This document shows, one piece after another, positions 11,454 through 22,463 of a stretch of DNA of 45,941 nucleotides. Below the pieces are notes generated by a model. It was not told the DNA's origin. It saw only the letters and a list, made by a program, of their open reading frames with translations, and did not search any database. Numbering within the stretch: the stretch's first letter is position 1; each line of letters begins with the position of its first letter. The stretch comes from Haplomitrium mnioides (lineage: Eukaryota; Marchantiophyta; Haplomitriopsida; Calobryales), in the NCBI GenBank assembly GCA_049999725.1, contig JBNGIS010008517.1, positions 1 to 45,941 on the forward strand, given 5' to 3'. A program made the position numbers and the translations under genes.

Positions 11454-13082
11454 GGAGTTGGGTTCAGGAACACCAAGTACACGAGATAATAGATCATAGT
11501 TCCCATGCTTGCTGCCTGTTCAAACCTGGAGTTGGAAATTAAACTCCTGGAGAAGAAGGACCCAACGAGCAAGGTGGCCAGTGAGATCATGCTTATTAAT
11601 GATGTACTTCAAAGAGTCATGGTCTACGATGAAGGTAAAGGGATAGCCTAGAAGGTAATGGCGAAATTTCTAGACTACATGGATTAGCCCAAGGGCCTCT
11701 CGCTCAGTGACATTGTAATTTCTCTCAGCCAAGTTGAGTTGACGTCTAGCATAATAAATAAGACACTCTTTGCCCTCCTGAATCTGGGCCAGTACTGCGC
11801 ACGTGGCAGTAGAAGAAGTGTCCACCATCACAAGAAATGGAAGAGACCAGTCGATAGGAGCTAGAAAGGGAAGAGAAGCCAAAACATCTTTTAGGGCTTG
11901 AAAAGCTTGTTGGCAGTCCTCAGTCCAGACAAAGGGAATTGTATGCCTTGTCAACTGATATAGAGGAGTGGCAATCTTAGCATAATTCTGACAATAATGT
12001 CTGTAATACACCGATTTTCGCAAAAAGTGTTGGAGTTGCTTGACTGTAGTCGGTGGAAGGAGGGAGAGGATAATGTTGACCTTCGCAGGATCTGGATGTA
12101 TTCCTTTCTCTGAGATAATATGCCCTAGAAGCACCCCTGCTGGTGCAAGGAACTTGCACTTTTTTGGATTTAAGGAAATGCCATATGTGCGGCAACAAGT
12201 GAAAGCTAGTTCCAGTTTGGCCAGGTGCTGGTCTATGGTGCTGTACACCGTAAAGTCGTCCAAGTAAATCTCTAGACACTTGTCGGGTCCTTGGAGAAGG
12301 GACTCAAATGCCATGAGCATGATTCGCTGGAATGCGTTGGGGGCATTACAAAGGCCAAAGACCAATTTGTTATAGGAGTAACACCCCCAAGGCGTAGTGG
12401 CAGTGGTAAGATGTCTGGAATCATGATCGATTTCGATTTGATTATAGCCAAAAAAACCATTCAAAAAATTGTAGCACTGTTTTCCAGCCACGTTATCCAG
12501 AATTGTGTCGATAAAAGGAATAGGGAAATGTTCTGGAATGGTGGCAGCATTGAGGGTCTTAAAATCTCCACAGACTCTTACTGATCCATCAGGTTTTGGA
12601 ACCACCACAATCGGTGAAACCCAATCTGTGAGGCCTACATGGGAGATGATGCCAGCATGTAGCATTTTGGTTATATCTTTCTGAACCATGTCTGTATATT
12701 TAGGATTTAGCCGGTATGGACGCTTTCGGATAGGGTGAGCATCCGGTCGAAGCTTGATGTGATATTGGTATACAGAAGCTGGTATTCCTGTCATCTCATC
12801 ATATTCCCAAGCAAAAACATCAATGTATTTGTGGATCAGCTGCAAGAAGGCTCGTTCATGGGCCTCAGAAATTCCGTCATAGACCTTGAGACTTTTGTGT
12901 TCTGCTGGGAGAACTGGTAAGTCCTTAAATTGGACTTCCAGAAAATTACAAGTGAGAAAGAAATCGTCGAAAAGATCAAGAGTATCATTTTCAATTTCTG
13001 GGATCAAGAATCGAGAGGCTGTATCCACCAGCAATAAATCTGTAAATTGCTTCTCCAGAGATTGAGGGGATGGAGAAGGGGC
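11454..13082 (-). pseudogene. Gypsy A reverse transcriptase and RNase H (stops; catalytic Asp changed)
   Basis: A 454-residue open segment (13,034-11,670) contains the complete RT. It includes PYRLNPKY, DWVSPIVVVPKPDG near residue 140, FGYNQIEID near 195, FGLCNAP at 226-232 and the YLDD box at residues 257-260. RNase H starts near residue 400 with VMVDTSS and continues beyond a TAG at about 11,668 through FRHYLLGYPFTFIVDHDSLKY to about 11,454, with a further TGA near 11,520. Both stops are in the same frame as protease and integrase, so the ancestor had one long pol frame. The motif normally reading LDG before the FSGY block is LNG here (N192), so the first catalytic aspartate of RT appears lost. 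A TAG at about 13,080 separates this from protease. Confidence 0.92.
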
Positions 13083-13883
13083 CTATGTATACATGGAGAG
13101 AACAACTCTCTGTCCCGGAGGTCCAATGGTCAGCGTGCCATCTGCAAAATCCAATTGGGCGTGGCTTTGTTTCAGCCATGGACGCCGCAAGAGTAAGGGA
13201 TATTGATTACGTTGCATTATGCGCAGGACCAAATGATGAACCAAGTATTCCTGGTCTTCAAATAGAGTGGGCACATTTCGAAGAACTCCAAGGGGCAGAA
13301 CATCGCTGCCATCCGCAAGTCGAAGAACAAGAGAGGTTTTTTGCAAGGCACTTGTCGAATATCCAATAGAGCTCATGGTATGCTCTGTCATGATATTAAC
13401 GGCTGAACCAGTGTCCAAATGTGCCGCTGGAATCATGACACCATCTATGAGGACTACGGTGGCTGGTGTCTCTGGGTCATATAAGGAGACTATATGGACA
13501 ACGGATAAGGCCTCTTCATCGGGAGGCAGCTCTGCCATGGGAGGAGGGTCTGAAACCAGATTGAGAGGAATGGAAGGAGAAGAAGAAGGGTCCTCCATTG
13601 GAAGCGCTGAAGGTGTGTGGCGCTTAGCTGCCTGAGGCTTGCTGGCCTTCACTAAACAGTTTGCTTAGGCAGGCTTCCGAGGCATGACCAGGGCTGAACG
13701 AAGAGAATTGCGTGAGGGCGCATGAAGTCGCAAAAGCTGGCCAATGGACATGTGTGCATGCTGTTGAGCTACAACTACAAATATATCATATGGTGCAATG
13801 TTCTGCAAGGATAAGGGAAGAGCCTTGCACTTATGACGCCTCATGGGAATCCCTTTGACAGGCCTCTTGGGAGGGAGAGGCAA
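13083..13883 (-). pseudogene. Gypsy A aspartic protease region
   Basis: An open segment of 189 codons (13,652-13,083) carries a retroviral-type aspartic protease. It has the active-site LDTGSAVNIM at residues 79-88, a flap-proximal LRLADGSDVLPLG, and a C-terminal LLRRPWLKQ followed by LDFADGTLTIGPPG. An upstream segment in the same frame (13,883-13,665), separated by one stop, gives a proline- and basic-rich linker. Protease would cut the Gag-Pol precursor within virus-like particles. It lies in the same frame as RT. Confidence 0.85.
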
Positions 13884-14171
13884 AGCGTCAGCTGTGGTGC
13901 CCTAGTCTGGGCCACAAGAGGAATTATGTTGGTCGAGTGGAACCGGAGGAGAAGGAAGAGGATCCACGAGAGTCTGTGCTGGAATCCTGCAAGGGAGATT
14001 AGCACGAGCATTGAGTGTGGCCGGTTCATTGGAAAAGTTAAGCCTAGGTGCTCATGTTGGTGGGGCAGCCAAGGGAGGGGCCTCCATGACACAGGGTTCA
14101 GCCAGCCAAAGAGGGGTAGCAAGTGTGGCCAATTGAGCCCCAGAGCGTAAGGTAATGTTCACTGGGACCAC

Positions 14172-14749
14172 CTAAACTTGCTGGACATTTTGTGGGGGTC
14201 CAGCGTTGGATGTGGTAGGGAGAGGGAGCACTGGAGTTGCTTGCGGGGCAGCCAATAGCTGAGGCTGAGGGGCAGATGCCAACGCCAATTGTTGAGCTGG
14301 ATGAGTTGCAGAAGCCTTATTGGGTTGCGTTGGTAGTACGTAATCTGTGGTGGTAGGGGTGCATACCCTGTTCCCGAATTCTGAGTCTGTTGCGGGACTG
14401 ATTGATATTGCTGTGTGGCTTGGTATTGTTGTTGTTGATATTGAGGAGCCTGCTAGTAGCCTGTTTGGTTGTACCCCGCTTGCGGCTGTTGGTAGGCAGG
14501 CTGGTTGTGTTGATATTGCTGGTAATTTTGTTGTTGCCAATATTGAGGCTGTTGTGGAGCATAATACGCACTAGAGTTCTGGCCCTGATGTCCAAACCGA
14601 TTGTTGTAAGGTCGTTGGTTTGGGTAGCCTTGATTAGGCCGTTGGTACATGGGCTGCGGCCTGTTATGATAATATTGGCTTGTACGTGGGTGGGGGCATT
14701 CTCTAAACCGATGTTCAAGACTCTGGCAATTATAACAAGTCAGTCCCAT
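14172..14749 (-). pseudogene. Gypsy A gag C-terminal part with CCHC zinc knuckle and Q/N-rich tail
   Basis: The segment 14,749-14,453 begins with a perfect CX2CX4HX4C zinc knuckle (CYNCQSLEHRFREC). It continues as a low-complexity tail dominated by Gln, Asn, Tyr and Pro. A second frame (14,540-14,172) continues with a P/A/T-rich linker. The zinc knuckle would bind element RNA. Gag, this piece and protease lie in three different minus frames, so at least two frameshifts or programmed shifts separate them. Confidence 0.75.
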
Positions 14750-16059
14750 AGGAGGCCTATACTGAGCATAGGGAGGATTGCCTCCTTGTTGTGTGGCTGC
14801 CTGTAGGTAGCTCTGTTGCTGATAAGGTGCTGGTTGTGCAGCCAGAGGAGCCTGGTAGATAGGGGAGAGATTTGACCTGCGGTTTGCGCCGCTTGAGGTA
14901 CGGTAGGAGAGGCCAACGCTATTGTATTAGGAGGAACAACAGCCATGTTGACATTAGCATTGGACTTAGCTTCCACTACTCAAAGCCTTCTCCAGATAGG
15001 ACAAACAGTCGTCTCATGGTCTGATGATAAGCACAAGTCACACCAAATGGCCGGAGAACAAGCCTCTAAGGAAGAATGTTGCTGATTGCATCTGGTGCAC
15101 CAAACATTGGCAGGCTGGGACTGTGTATTGGGTCCAACACCAGATTGGACCATCTGTATTTTCATGTTTGCCATTTGGTCAGCCAATAGATTGGATATAT
15201 CATTTCTGACCTCAGCTCTGAACTCAGCAAATTCATCTCTACGTGTGTTGGAAGCAATGGAAGATTCTGATCTGGTAGGAACTATTGGATTCTTATGTGA
15301 CTGAGTTGGTGCAGCAGTCTTGGGCGCATGTGAAGCCCCATAACTCAAGGGGCTCATGTTGGGCGCCTTGCTAGGAGAAGAGGAAGCGGCCGATGCGAAC
15401 CGTTCTCTTCTCAGAAGCATGTTTTCATAAGAGGTAGCCACTTGGATGGCTCTGTCTAAGGTTTGCGGGTCTTGGAGCAACACATGCTCTTGAATGGAGT
15501 TCGATAGACCTTTGATAAAGAACCCTGTTTGATCTTTGGCTGGTGGGGGAGTTCTTCTCTTACTAACTACTACTTTAAATCTGTTGTTGTAGTCCTGAAT
15601 GGACTCCTCAGCATACATCTGAATGCAAAAGAGGTCATCCCATGCACGATCGAAGTGGTATGCTGGACAAAAACGGTCCAGAAACGCTGTACAAAGATCA
15701 GGCCAAGAAACTATGGCCGCAGCCTCTCTGAAATACCAGTTGATGGCATTGCCATCTAATGTGGTCGGGAACTGGTGCCTGAGAACATCCTCAGGATCTC
15801 TTGTGGTTGCGGCTAAGGCCTGAAACCAATTCAGATGCATGTCCGCATCTACCCTATCAACTACCATCTGGCCAGTAAATTTCTGGCATGTGTATCTTGA
15901 AGGTAATGGCTGCAGGAAAGCCATGACTGGGACCTGGTTGGGAACAAGAGAGGGGGAACAGGATCTTTGAGTTTTCTTCCTAGAACGCAGCGGACGCAGA
16001 CACCTACGGACGTACCTATCAGATCGAGAAGAGGTAGAAAGTGGAGGAGGACGTTTCAT
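14740..16059 (-). pseudogene. Gypsy A gag, capsid-like domain with extra CCHC motif
   Basis: A 359-codon open frame (16,059-14,980) has a basic N-terminus and then a Retrotrans_gag-type domain from about residue 55 to 215. Recognisable pieces are FTGQ, HLNWFQAL, FPTTLDGNAINWYF, FLDRFCPAYHFDRAW, SIQDYNNRFK and FFIKGLS. Near the C-terminus CDLCLSSDHETTVC forms a CX2CX4HX4C knuckle, preceded by a looser CTRC-H-C cluster. After the stop at 14,980 the same frame resumes at 14,976-14,740. Gag assembles the particle around element RNA. The start at 16,059 is the first Met; an internal MAFLQPL about 45 residues in is an alternative. Element B has the same domain. Confidence 0.88.
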
Positions 16060-17188
16060 ACACCTGATGAAGCAATCGTGTTGCCCAAAGATTCAGGACT
16101 AGGCTCCAAGATTATAGAAGAGGGATGTGCCACGAAAATAAAAGAAACCTGTAGCCCACGGCCTCTGGCCCAACATGCAATGCAAACTGAATTGACAAAA
16201 GAAATGTGTGGCACACCTCAAATCTGGAATGTAAGAGAACTAGGTTGGCTCAAAGAGAAACACTATAACTCATGGGATATAAAGGTCCACACGGCTGAAT
16301 CCGAATACGCCACCCTTGCACTCCGAGGGAAAGACTGCGAGCTTTCTACAACGCTGCGACACGACAACAATTCTTTGAGCACCATTGCACATCCCCATTC
16401 GAACAAAAAAGCAATTCGCTTGCTATATTTGTCCAAGCACTTCACGCCATCCCGCGACGTCTAACTCTGCTTCCCTTAGATAGCTGTAATTGAAAAAAGG
16501 TCTCCCACCAGCAAGCCTCGTTACACCAATTTCTGTTTGGTCACAACGACTCAAGGGGAAAAATTATGTGATGAATCTTGCTCCTGCCAACTTTGTGCTC
16601 CCTCGAGATCTCTTGCAACTCCACATTCCATTCGACGTTCATGTCAGAATTTCTCCTGAACCTGAGTTCTCCTTCCGTTTCGTCACTTAGATCACGTCCA
16701 TGACTTGACGGCGTCATTATTCTTTCCATTACAACTGAAAAATTCTCTCACTGCTCCTTCATGCATGCGACTGTTCACGGATCAGTTCTTTGTTCCAGCC
16801 TTCTCTATATACCTCCCTTGTCGCCTCATATGTAGCCACCAACACCAAAAACCTGTCGCAGCCCTTGAACCTCCTCACCACACTTTAGCAATCTTGTCCT
16901 TCCCATCCAACGTTAGCTTCCTTCATGCCCTGTATCATTGACGCAGAATTCTTGGAGCCCTCCAAACGATCCTCAATGGCGCACAAAAAAACAAGAACAA
17001 GGGAGGAGAAAAGGGCCCACAACTGCGCTGCACGCAGGTCTTATCGTTACGCGGCGTCCAAGAAGCCCCAAGAATCCCCGAGGGAGGAAAACTCTTTTTC
17101 TTTAAGGGCGTCCTAAAACTCCACACGCACCAAGTTCCTTTCCCCATTTTTCTCAAGACCTAAAACTCCCATGTTCTTTCTTTTCTTT

Positions 17189-17300
17189 TCTCAAGGCCTT
17201 ATCCATCAATTCATGTCCTTCTTTTTTCTCAAGGCCTTATCCATCAATTCATGTCCTTCTTTTTTCTCAAGGCCTTATCCATCGACAGGCGCAACACAAA
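17189..17300. repeat. 38-bp tandem triplication in the gypsy A 5' LTR
   Basis: Three near-identical 38-bp units (TCTCAAGGCCTTATCCATC core) start at 17,189, 17,227 and 17,265. They are absent from the 3' LTR. Confidence 0.9.
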
Positions 17301-17312
17301 ATCTACTTGTAC

Positions 17313-17316
<4 letters not shown>

Positions 17317-17362
<46 letters not shown>

Positions 17363-17462
17363 NNNNNNNNNNNNNNNNNNNNNNNNNNNNNNNNNNNNNN
17401 NNNNNNNNNNNNNNNNNNNNNNNNNNNNNNNNNNNNNNNNNNNNNNNNNNNNNNNNNNNNNN

Positions 17463-17489
<27 letters not shown>
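17317..17489. repeat. (AC)n microsatellite with 100-N gap
   Basis: The AC repeat flanks a gap of exactly 100 N at 17,363-17,462. It corresponds in position to the tract in the other LTR. Confidence 0.95.
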
Positions 17490-17495
<6 letters not shown>

Positions 17496-17890
17496 ACATA
17501 CACATGACGTCTTCCTTTCTTTTCTGTTCTTCATGCTGAGCGATTTTCCTCCATTTCTCTCCATTCTGAACTGTTCGAGTTGTTGTTGTTGTCGGATCTG
17601 TTTCTCGACCTGATTGGTACCTGTGATTCAAAAACAAGTGCTATTCCTACAATTTTACTTTCTGGATCCTAAGAAACTTTGCTACTTTGAATATAGTAAA
17701 AATGTTTTTTAACTAAATCCTATAAAAGTCTTTTGGTTGCATTTCTAAGAATCGTTTGTCTTTCTGTTTGGACAATGTCCATTGTTTGCCAATTCTGCCA
17801 TTTGCTTGCTTGCTTTCTTCATTTTCCTCGATTTCGTCTTCCTTTGTCTCTCCTTGCGTGCGTCTTTAGCTCCCATCCTAGACCCTAACA

Positions 17891-17895
17891 ATAAG
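17891..17895. repeat. Target site duplication (right) of gypsy element A, ATAAG
   Basis: A perfect match to 6,465-6,469, directly after the CTAACA terminus. Confidence 0.93.
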
Positions 17896-18942
17896 TCATA
17901 TGACTTTAAAGATGTAGATTGTATTGAGGGTATACATCTATGTCTCTCAGTTCCAGTAAGTTGTTGTATCTCGTGGTTGTGAGGTTTGATGCTTTGTTGG
18001 TATAGTCGTGCTGGTGCGCTGGTACTCTGCAAGTGGGCAAGATGTGGCCACGTGTGCCACATCGATTGCAGGTTGTTTGGGGTTGGCGCGAATGAGAATG
18101 AGTTTGTTGGCCTCTATGAGATTGTCTGCCACCTCTATTGTTCTATGTGCTCTGTGAAGCGTGTTCTAGTGTCGTCGATGTGCGACATTTGTTTTGTCAT
18201 TTCTTGTTATTGGGGGTCAGAGGTCGACTAGTGGTCTGATGGGTGGTGCTCCCCTCGAATCTGGAGTGTCTCCTTCCTCTACCTCTTGAGAGGTTTTTGT
18301 TTCTGGATCCGAGGTATAGCCCAGTTCCTGTAAAGTGTGATTCAAGGGTCTGTGAGGGAGCGGCAGCCTTGGGGGTCTTTTCTTCGCATTTTCCACGAGG
18401 AGTAATTGATGCTTTTCAACTAGTAGCATCTATACTATGAGTTCATAGCATCGAGTGAATTGCATATTGCCATATTGTGATGCTAAAATGAGATTGCTCA
18501 CAGAAAAAGTTGATAGAGTTTTCTCTATATGTTCTTCATCACTCATGGGGTGGCCACAAATTGCCAGTTGTGAGACAATGCAAAATAGTTCGATGTTGTA
18601 ATTTATTATGGACGTATGGTCTTGAACTCGAAGATTAATCCAATCGTGTCTCATTGCAAGGAGCGCTATGCTCGTTGGATGGTCAAATCTGAGTCTCAGT
18701 TCTTCCCACAACAAGTAAGGACTGTTATGGTTCAAGTATTGTAGCCTCAAGGGTTCCACTAGGTGGCGTCAAATCAGGATGAGGGCTCTGGCTGCATCAT
18801 TGGGGGTGATGTCATTGTCTGTATTGATTGTTTCACGGATACCCTTGGATGTCAAGTATGTCGTGATATCTAGTGACCATGACGAGTAGTTGGATCCATC
18901 CAATCTTAGTGCCTAGAGTTTTAGAGATTCTACAGATGCCAT
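17896..18942 (-). pseudogene. Ty1/copia gag (upstream half of the split copia element)
   Basis: In minus sense the frame starts with Met at 18,942 and reads MASVESLKL, then after a stop LRLDGSNYSSWSLDI. This is the typical N-terminus of plant copia Gag. It continues after one TGA through HLVEPLRLQYLNH and LWEELRLRFDH to CYELIV near 18,430. This is the UBN2-type gag domain. Further on a CCHC zinc knuckle CNRCGTRGHILPTC lies at about 18,030-18,075. The frame then runs into the target duplication of gypsy A. It belongs with the pol pieces at 2,400-6,464. Stops at residue 10 and near residue 65 make it non-functional. Confidence 0.9.
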
Positions 18943-20935
18943 TTGAGGGTTTGTGCTCTGTTTTGTTGAGAATACTATGAATGAGAAAGATGAACCAGAT
19001 TGTTTGGCGAGTGCAACTATTGGGTCAGGGCTGCGATTATCTGTACTTGGTACAAATTGATGATCAATCCGAGTTCAGTCAATCACAAACCCATGTACCC
19101 GTTTATATTTTCTGCTTTAAGTGGAAAAATGAAAAACTGAAATGAAAAACATGAAAGAATTGACTAAATTCGAGCCAATTGGTATATACTACCGAGAAAT
19201 AAAATAAGAAATTGAGGTTGCTAATGATAAAAGAAATTATCCTATATAAGTATGTCTCTACTGCTTTTGATGTGCTTGTAGCGTGTCCTCCCAATGTCGT
19301 CCTTGTGTGAGCCTAGTCCTTGATCGTTGTGGTGCCTCTTTGTAATACTAATTTTGTGAAGAAAGAGTAACAGTTACAGGTATGGTTAAATAAGGGTTTA
19401 GCTTGTGGAGGTGATAGGGGTCAGTGTTTGTTGCTAGTATGAGTTGCATGTATTCTCTATCAAAAGTATTTCAGAATCAAAGAGTACATCCCTTGTGAGG
19501 GATAGATTTGTTCAGAGAAGAAGAAAAGAATCAATCAAAGATGATCAAGAGATGGGTTGAGAAAGTTGAACCATGAAGTTTTGGAACATAAAGTGAGAGA
19601 TCCTTAAGTAGCAAGATGTAGTGTTACCCTTCCGTTGAATGTCGATATAGCGTTGTGTAGTCGTCTGCGTGAAGGTATCTTTCACCAAAAGTATCTCTGG
19701 TTGAGTCTTTGTTGCTGCATAGACAAGTGAGTTAAGCTTGTGCACATGTTATATGTCGCATGTGCCTTGTCTCTCCCTTGCTTCGATGGTGCTCTTGTCG
19801 TGAGGAACAGTAACAAGAAAATACCAAAAGTTGAGAAGGAAAGAACAATAGGAAGGGGGGGGGGGGGGGGGGGGGGGAAGCTTGGATGCTTATCCTTCAA
19901 TGTTAGAAACGAACAAAGGAAGGTAAGATGAAAGAGTCCAGTATAGGGGTTTGTATACTCTGGTGTCCAAGAAGAACATGTGTACACATTGGTGCTGTCT
20001 CATGTGTTGAATAGTTTCTAGCAAAGAAATGGAGAAGACAAGAGTCCCACGAAGAACCATGGGTTGAAATAGTGAAGAGAGATTGTAATGGAAGCAGAAC
20101 AAAACAAGAGAGGATGACCTGGTAGGCGTTGCTATCGAAGAGCAGGAGGGGTAGACATCTTCAACTTGTCATAAACAAGGAACAAAGAAAGAGAAACAAG
20201 GAGGATACAATGCAGGTTGGCCTTAGACAAGCGTAGGATGTTGTCGTGCTTTGTTGGAGCCGACGAGGAAAGAAGGCAGTAAACCAATGCTGCGTAGATG
20301 TCATCGAATGGAGGCAAACAAAAGAAAGGAAAGGTCACACGTGAGGTCATAGTAGGGAGTAATGTCGTTGAGTAGAGAGCATAAGAGTCCCCAGGTGGGT
20401 ACCACGAAGTGTCACAAAGCAGGGAGGTCAATATCCGCCAAGCAGAAAAAAAAGGTAAGATGTTCGCCAAACAGGAAACACGAGGTCATCGAGTGAATGC
20501 GCCGAGCACCGTCAAACTGAAGAGCGAGTATAGTCAAGCAAGAAATTTCCAGACAGAGCGTCGAGCTGCGGCATGGTCGACAAAGAACAGAAAAAGAAAA
20601 ATTGTTTGAACAAAGTGAGCTAGAGTTGCGAAGGTGAGCGTGCCCTAGTTTGTACAGGAGGCGTTCAAAAAGAGAGTAAAAGGAAAAAAAGGAAATGTAC
20701 ATTAGAGAAAAAAATAGGTAAGAAAAAAATGTCGTTGTACAGAAGCGAGGAAAAAGTTTAGCGCTGAGAGAGAGAAAATATGAGTGTGAAAAAGAATGGC
20801 GAGTACACGGGAGCTTCCTCGGTGCTAGTGCAGAAAACAAAATTCTATGGAGTCCATCGTGCTGATAGCGTGCTGTCGCATGAGCACTGCACACATACAC
20901 ATGAGAGTCTTCAAGACGAATGAGTAGAATAGATC
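18943..20935 (-). other. Probable copia leader / R-U5 region, no gene
   Basis: This is upstream (minus sense) of the copia gag start. No protein domain was seen in six frames. A 23-G run lies at 19,855-19,877. A minus open frame of about 160 informative codons (20,412-20,935) is low-complexity and Ser/Phe-rich, without a domain. No primer-binding site with the usual initiator-Met complement was found. The region probably holds the 5' LTR downstream part and leader, but a matching left LTR was not identified, so the boundary is unknown. Confidence 0.4.
19855..19877. repeat. Homopolymer G(23)
   Basis: A run of 23 G on the plus strand (C on the minus strand). Its length is probably unstable. 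Confidence 0.95.
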
Positions 20936-20945
20936 GTGGATGACT

Positions 20946-20956
20946 ACTTATATAGG
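20946..20956 (-). promoter_or_regulatory. TATA-like element, minus strand, candidate copia LTR promoter
   Basis: The minus-strand sequence CCTATATAAGT lies 2.0 kb upstream of the copia gag start and just downstream of simple repeats. It matches plant TATA boxes. It is the best candidate promoter for the copia element. No transcription evidence is available from sequence. Confidence 0.4.
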
Positions 20957-20967
20957 GTATATATTTG

Positions 20968-20974
<7 letters not shown>

Positions 20975-21018
<44 letters not shown>

Positions 21019-21121
21019 NNNNNNNNNNNNNNNNNNNNNNNNNNNNNNNNNNNNNNNNNNNNNNNNNNNNNNNNNNNNNNNNNNNNNNNNNNNNNNNNNN
21101 NNNNNNNNNNNNNNNNNNGTT

Positions 21122-21165
<44 letters not shown>
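20975..21165. repeat. (AT)n, 100-N gap, (GA)n
   Basis: An AT dinucleotide tract runs into a gap of exactly 100 N (21,019-21,118). After the gap comes TTGCACA and a GA dinucleotide tract to about 21,165. Open frames across it are artefacts. Confidence 0.95.
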
Positions 21166-21167
<2 letters not shown>

Positions 21168-21354
21168 GCACCTCTTTAATGAGTGAGTGAGAGAGAGAAA
21201 CTATCTCCCTGAATAGTTTCAATCACAAACAAAATAAAACAAACACACATACACATAGATGAGGATGTAGGGACACACATAAATGACACTTACTAACCAG
21301 ACTGCAAGTTTGGGAGCTTCACCATTGAAATAACTATATAAACCTCGAAGTAGA

Positions 21355-22463
21355 TTGTTGACACCACAGACCCTCTATTGGAATTGTATAGGAGGTTGAT
21401 TCACACATTCTTCCAAATAGTCTCGGTACAACACCTTTTCTACCACACATTTTAGGAAGTTTTTTTCTACTCTCACCTCTTCTTCATATCCACCTATCTT
21501 ACAAAATTGTGGGATGCATTCTGATTTGTAACCCATCTCAATGATTCGCACCATCTTGGCATATATATTTGGATATTCTCTCTGACATAAACATCTCATG
21601 AATCCTCTTTTTCTCACCACAAAGCATAATTCCCTTCAGAGCCATCTCAACACACACCATGATATTGTTGCTAAAAAACGATTCTCCACACTGCATTTCC
21701 GCAACTTCTCTTCTTGTCTCCAAGATGAACAAGATTCACTTCCTTCAGCGGGGCATTCTGGCGGACACTGTCTGGCTATATTCAATTCCTAGAAAAGAAA
21801 TTTTTTCCCGCTTCACTATCTATTCAAATGTTTTTGGATTTTTTTTCGTCAATTTCTCACCGTTGTCCTTGTCTAGTATCCCTATTTTCATCCCATTTCT
21901 GTTGACAGATATCTTTGCTTGACTGATTCTTGAACATTGATGAATCTGACTCTCAGATCTCCTCTTGTGCTCCACATGCGTTTTCTCAACTTTTGCTTCT
22001 AAATTGAAAACATATAAATAGACTTCATAGGAAAGAAAGGATATAAAACCATCTCACAACACTTGTTTTGAAAATTTTCACCATATATTGATCAACTTTT
22101 TTTCTGGAATTTCTTGATGGTCGGCTGGTTGCTTGATCATTGTTGGTTTGCACTTGCCCATACTCTGTAAGCTAAACATTGATTTGAATCTATCCTAAAG
22201 CATAACTCTTAACATAGCAAAATATAATAATTATCAAATCAATCCTATTTTTCTATTTGCCGAAGATGTTGAAGAGTTGATGACATGTCCATGTAGATCA
22301 TGTTCTTTTGAAGGTACTTTGATGAAGATTTCATTCCCTTGTAGATGCTTTGATGTAGAGCCAATTCCATTGAAGATACATCGATGTAGATCCAATTAAC
22401 TTCCTTTTAATGTCTTCTATGCTTCCTCTATTGCACATTTCTTCCCAATCTTTTGTCATAACA
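21355..22463 (-). repeat. Putative 3' LTR of gypsy element B
   Basis: The right end is well supported. In minus sense AACCAGAGGATC is followed by TGTTATGAC, matching the PPT/LTR junction of element A, so the LTR ends at 22,463 (CATAACA on plus). The left end at 21,355 (TGTTGACACC) is only a candidate from the TG start. A target duplication cannot be tested because the other end of element B is lost. There is no gene; it is A/T-rich with short chance frames. Confidence 0.5.

Larger units (their letters stand above)
6470..17890 (-). mobile_element. Ty3/gypsy LTR retrotransposon A (Tat/Athila-like), nested in copia
   Basis: This is a minus-strand element bounded by TGTTAG and CTAACA and by a perfect 5-bp ATAAG target duplication. 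The order in minus sense is: truncated 5' LTR (17,890-16,283), gag, zinc-knuckle region, protease, reverse transcriptase, RNase H, integrase, polypurine-like tract, full 3' LTR (9,931-6,470). Integrase follows RNase H, as in gypsy. No chromodomain follows integrase, and the RT and INT wording resembles the non-chromovirus Tat/Athila group. The 5' LTR lacks its R/U5 end, and no primer-binding site is recognisable. Pol carries several in-frame stops. The element cannot move by itself. Where the two LTRs align they are very similar, so the insertion is fairly young compared with its copia host. Confidence 0.92.
16283..17890 (-). repeat. 5' LTR of gypsy A, truncated
   Basis: Homologous to 8,391-9,931, beginning at the shared AGGTCCACACGG and ending CTAACA at 17,890. 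The remaining 1.9 kb of LTR (the R/U5 side) and the primer-binding site are absent. Sequence goes straight from LTR to the gag leader. The central part (about 17,123-17,300) does not align with the equivalent part of the other LTR. It contains three 38-bp tandem copies, starting at 17,189, 17,227 and 17,265. Confidence 0.87.

Noticed and set aside
13267-13635. Plus-strand open frames over the gypsy A protease
   Set aside because: Antisense shadows of the protease, which has a recognisable active site on the minus strand.
16060-16282. Primer-binding site for gypsy A between gag and the 5' LTR
   Set aside because: Only weak TGG-starting candidates exist, and the LTR end next to this region is deleted. 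The true site is probably gone.
20412-20935. Long minus-strand open frame next to the (AT)n tract
   Set aside because: Ser/Phe/Leu-rich with no motif, and extended artificially through the gap and the dinucleotide repeat. It lies in the probable copia leader.
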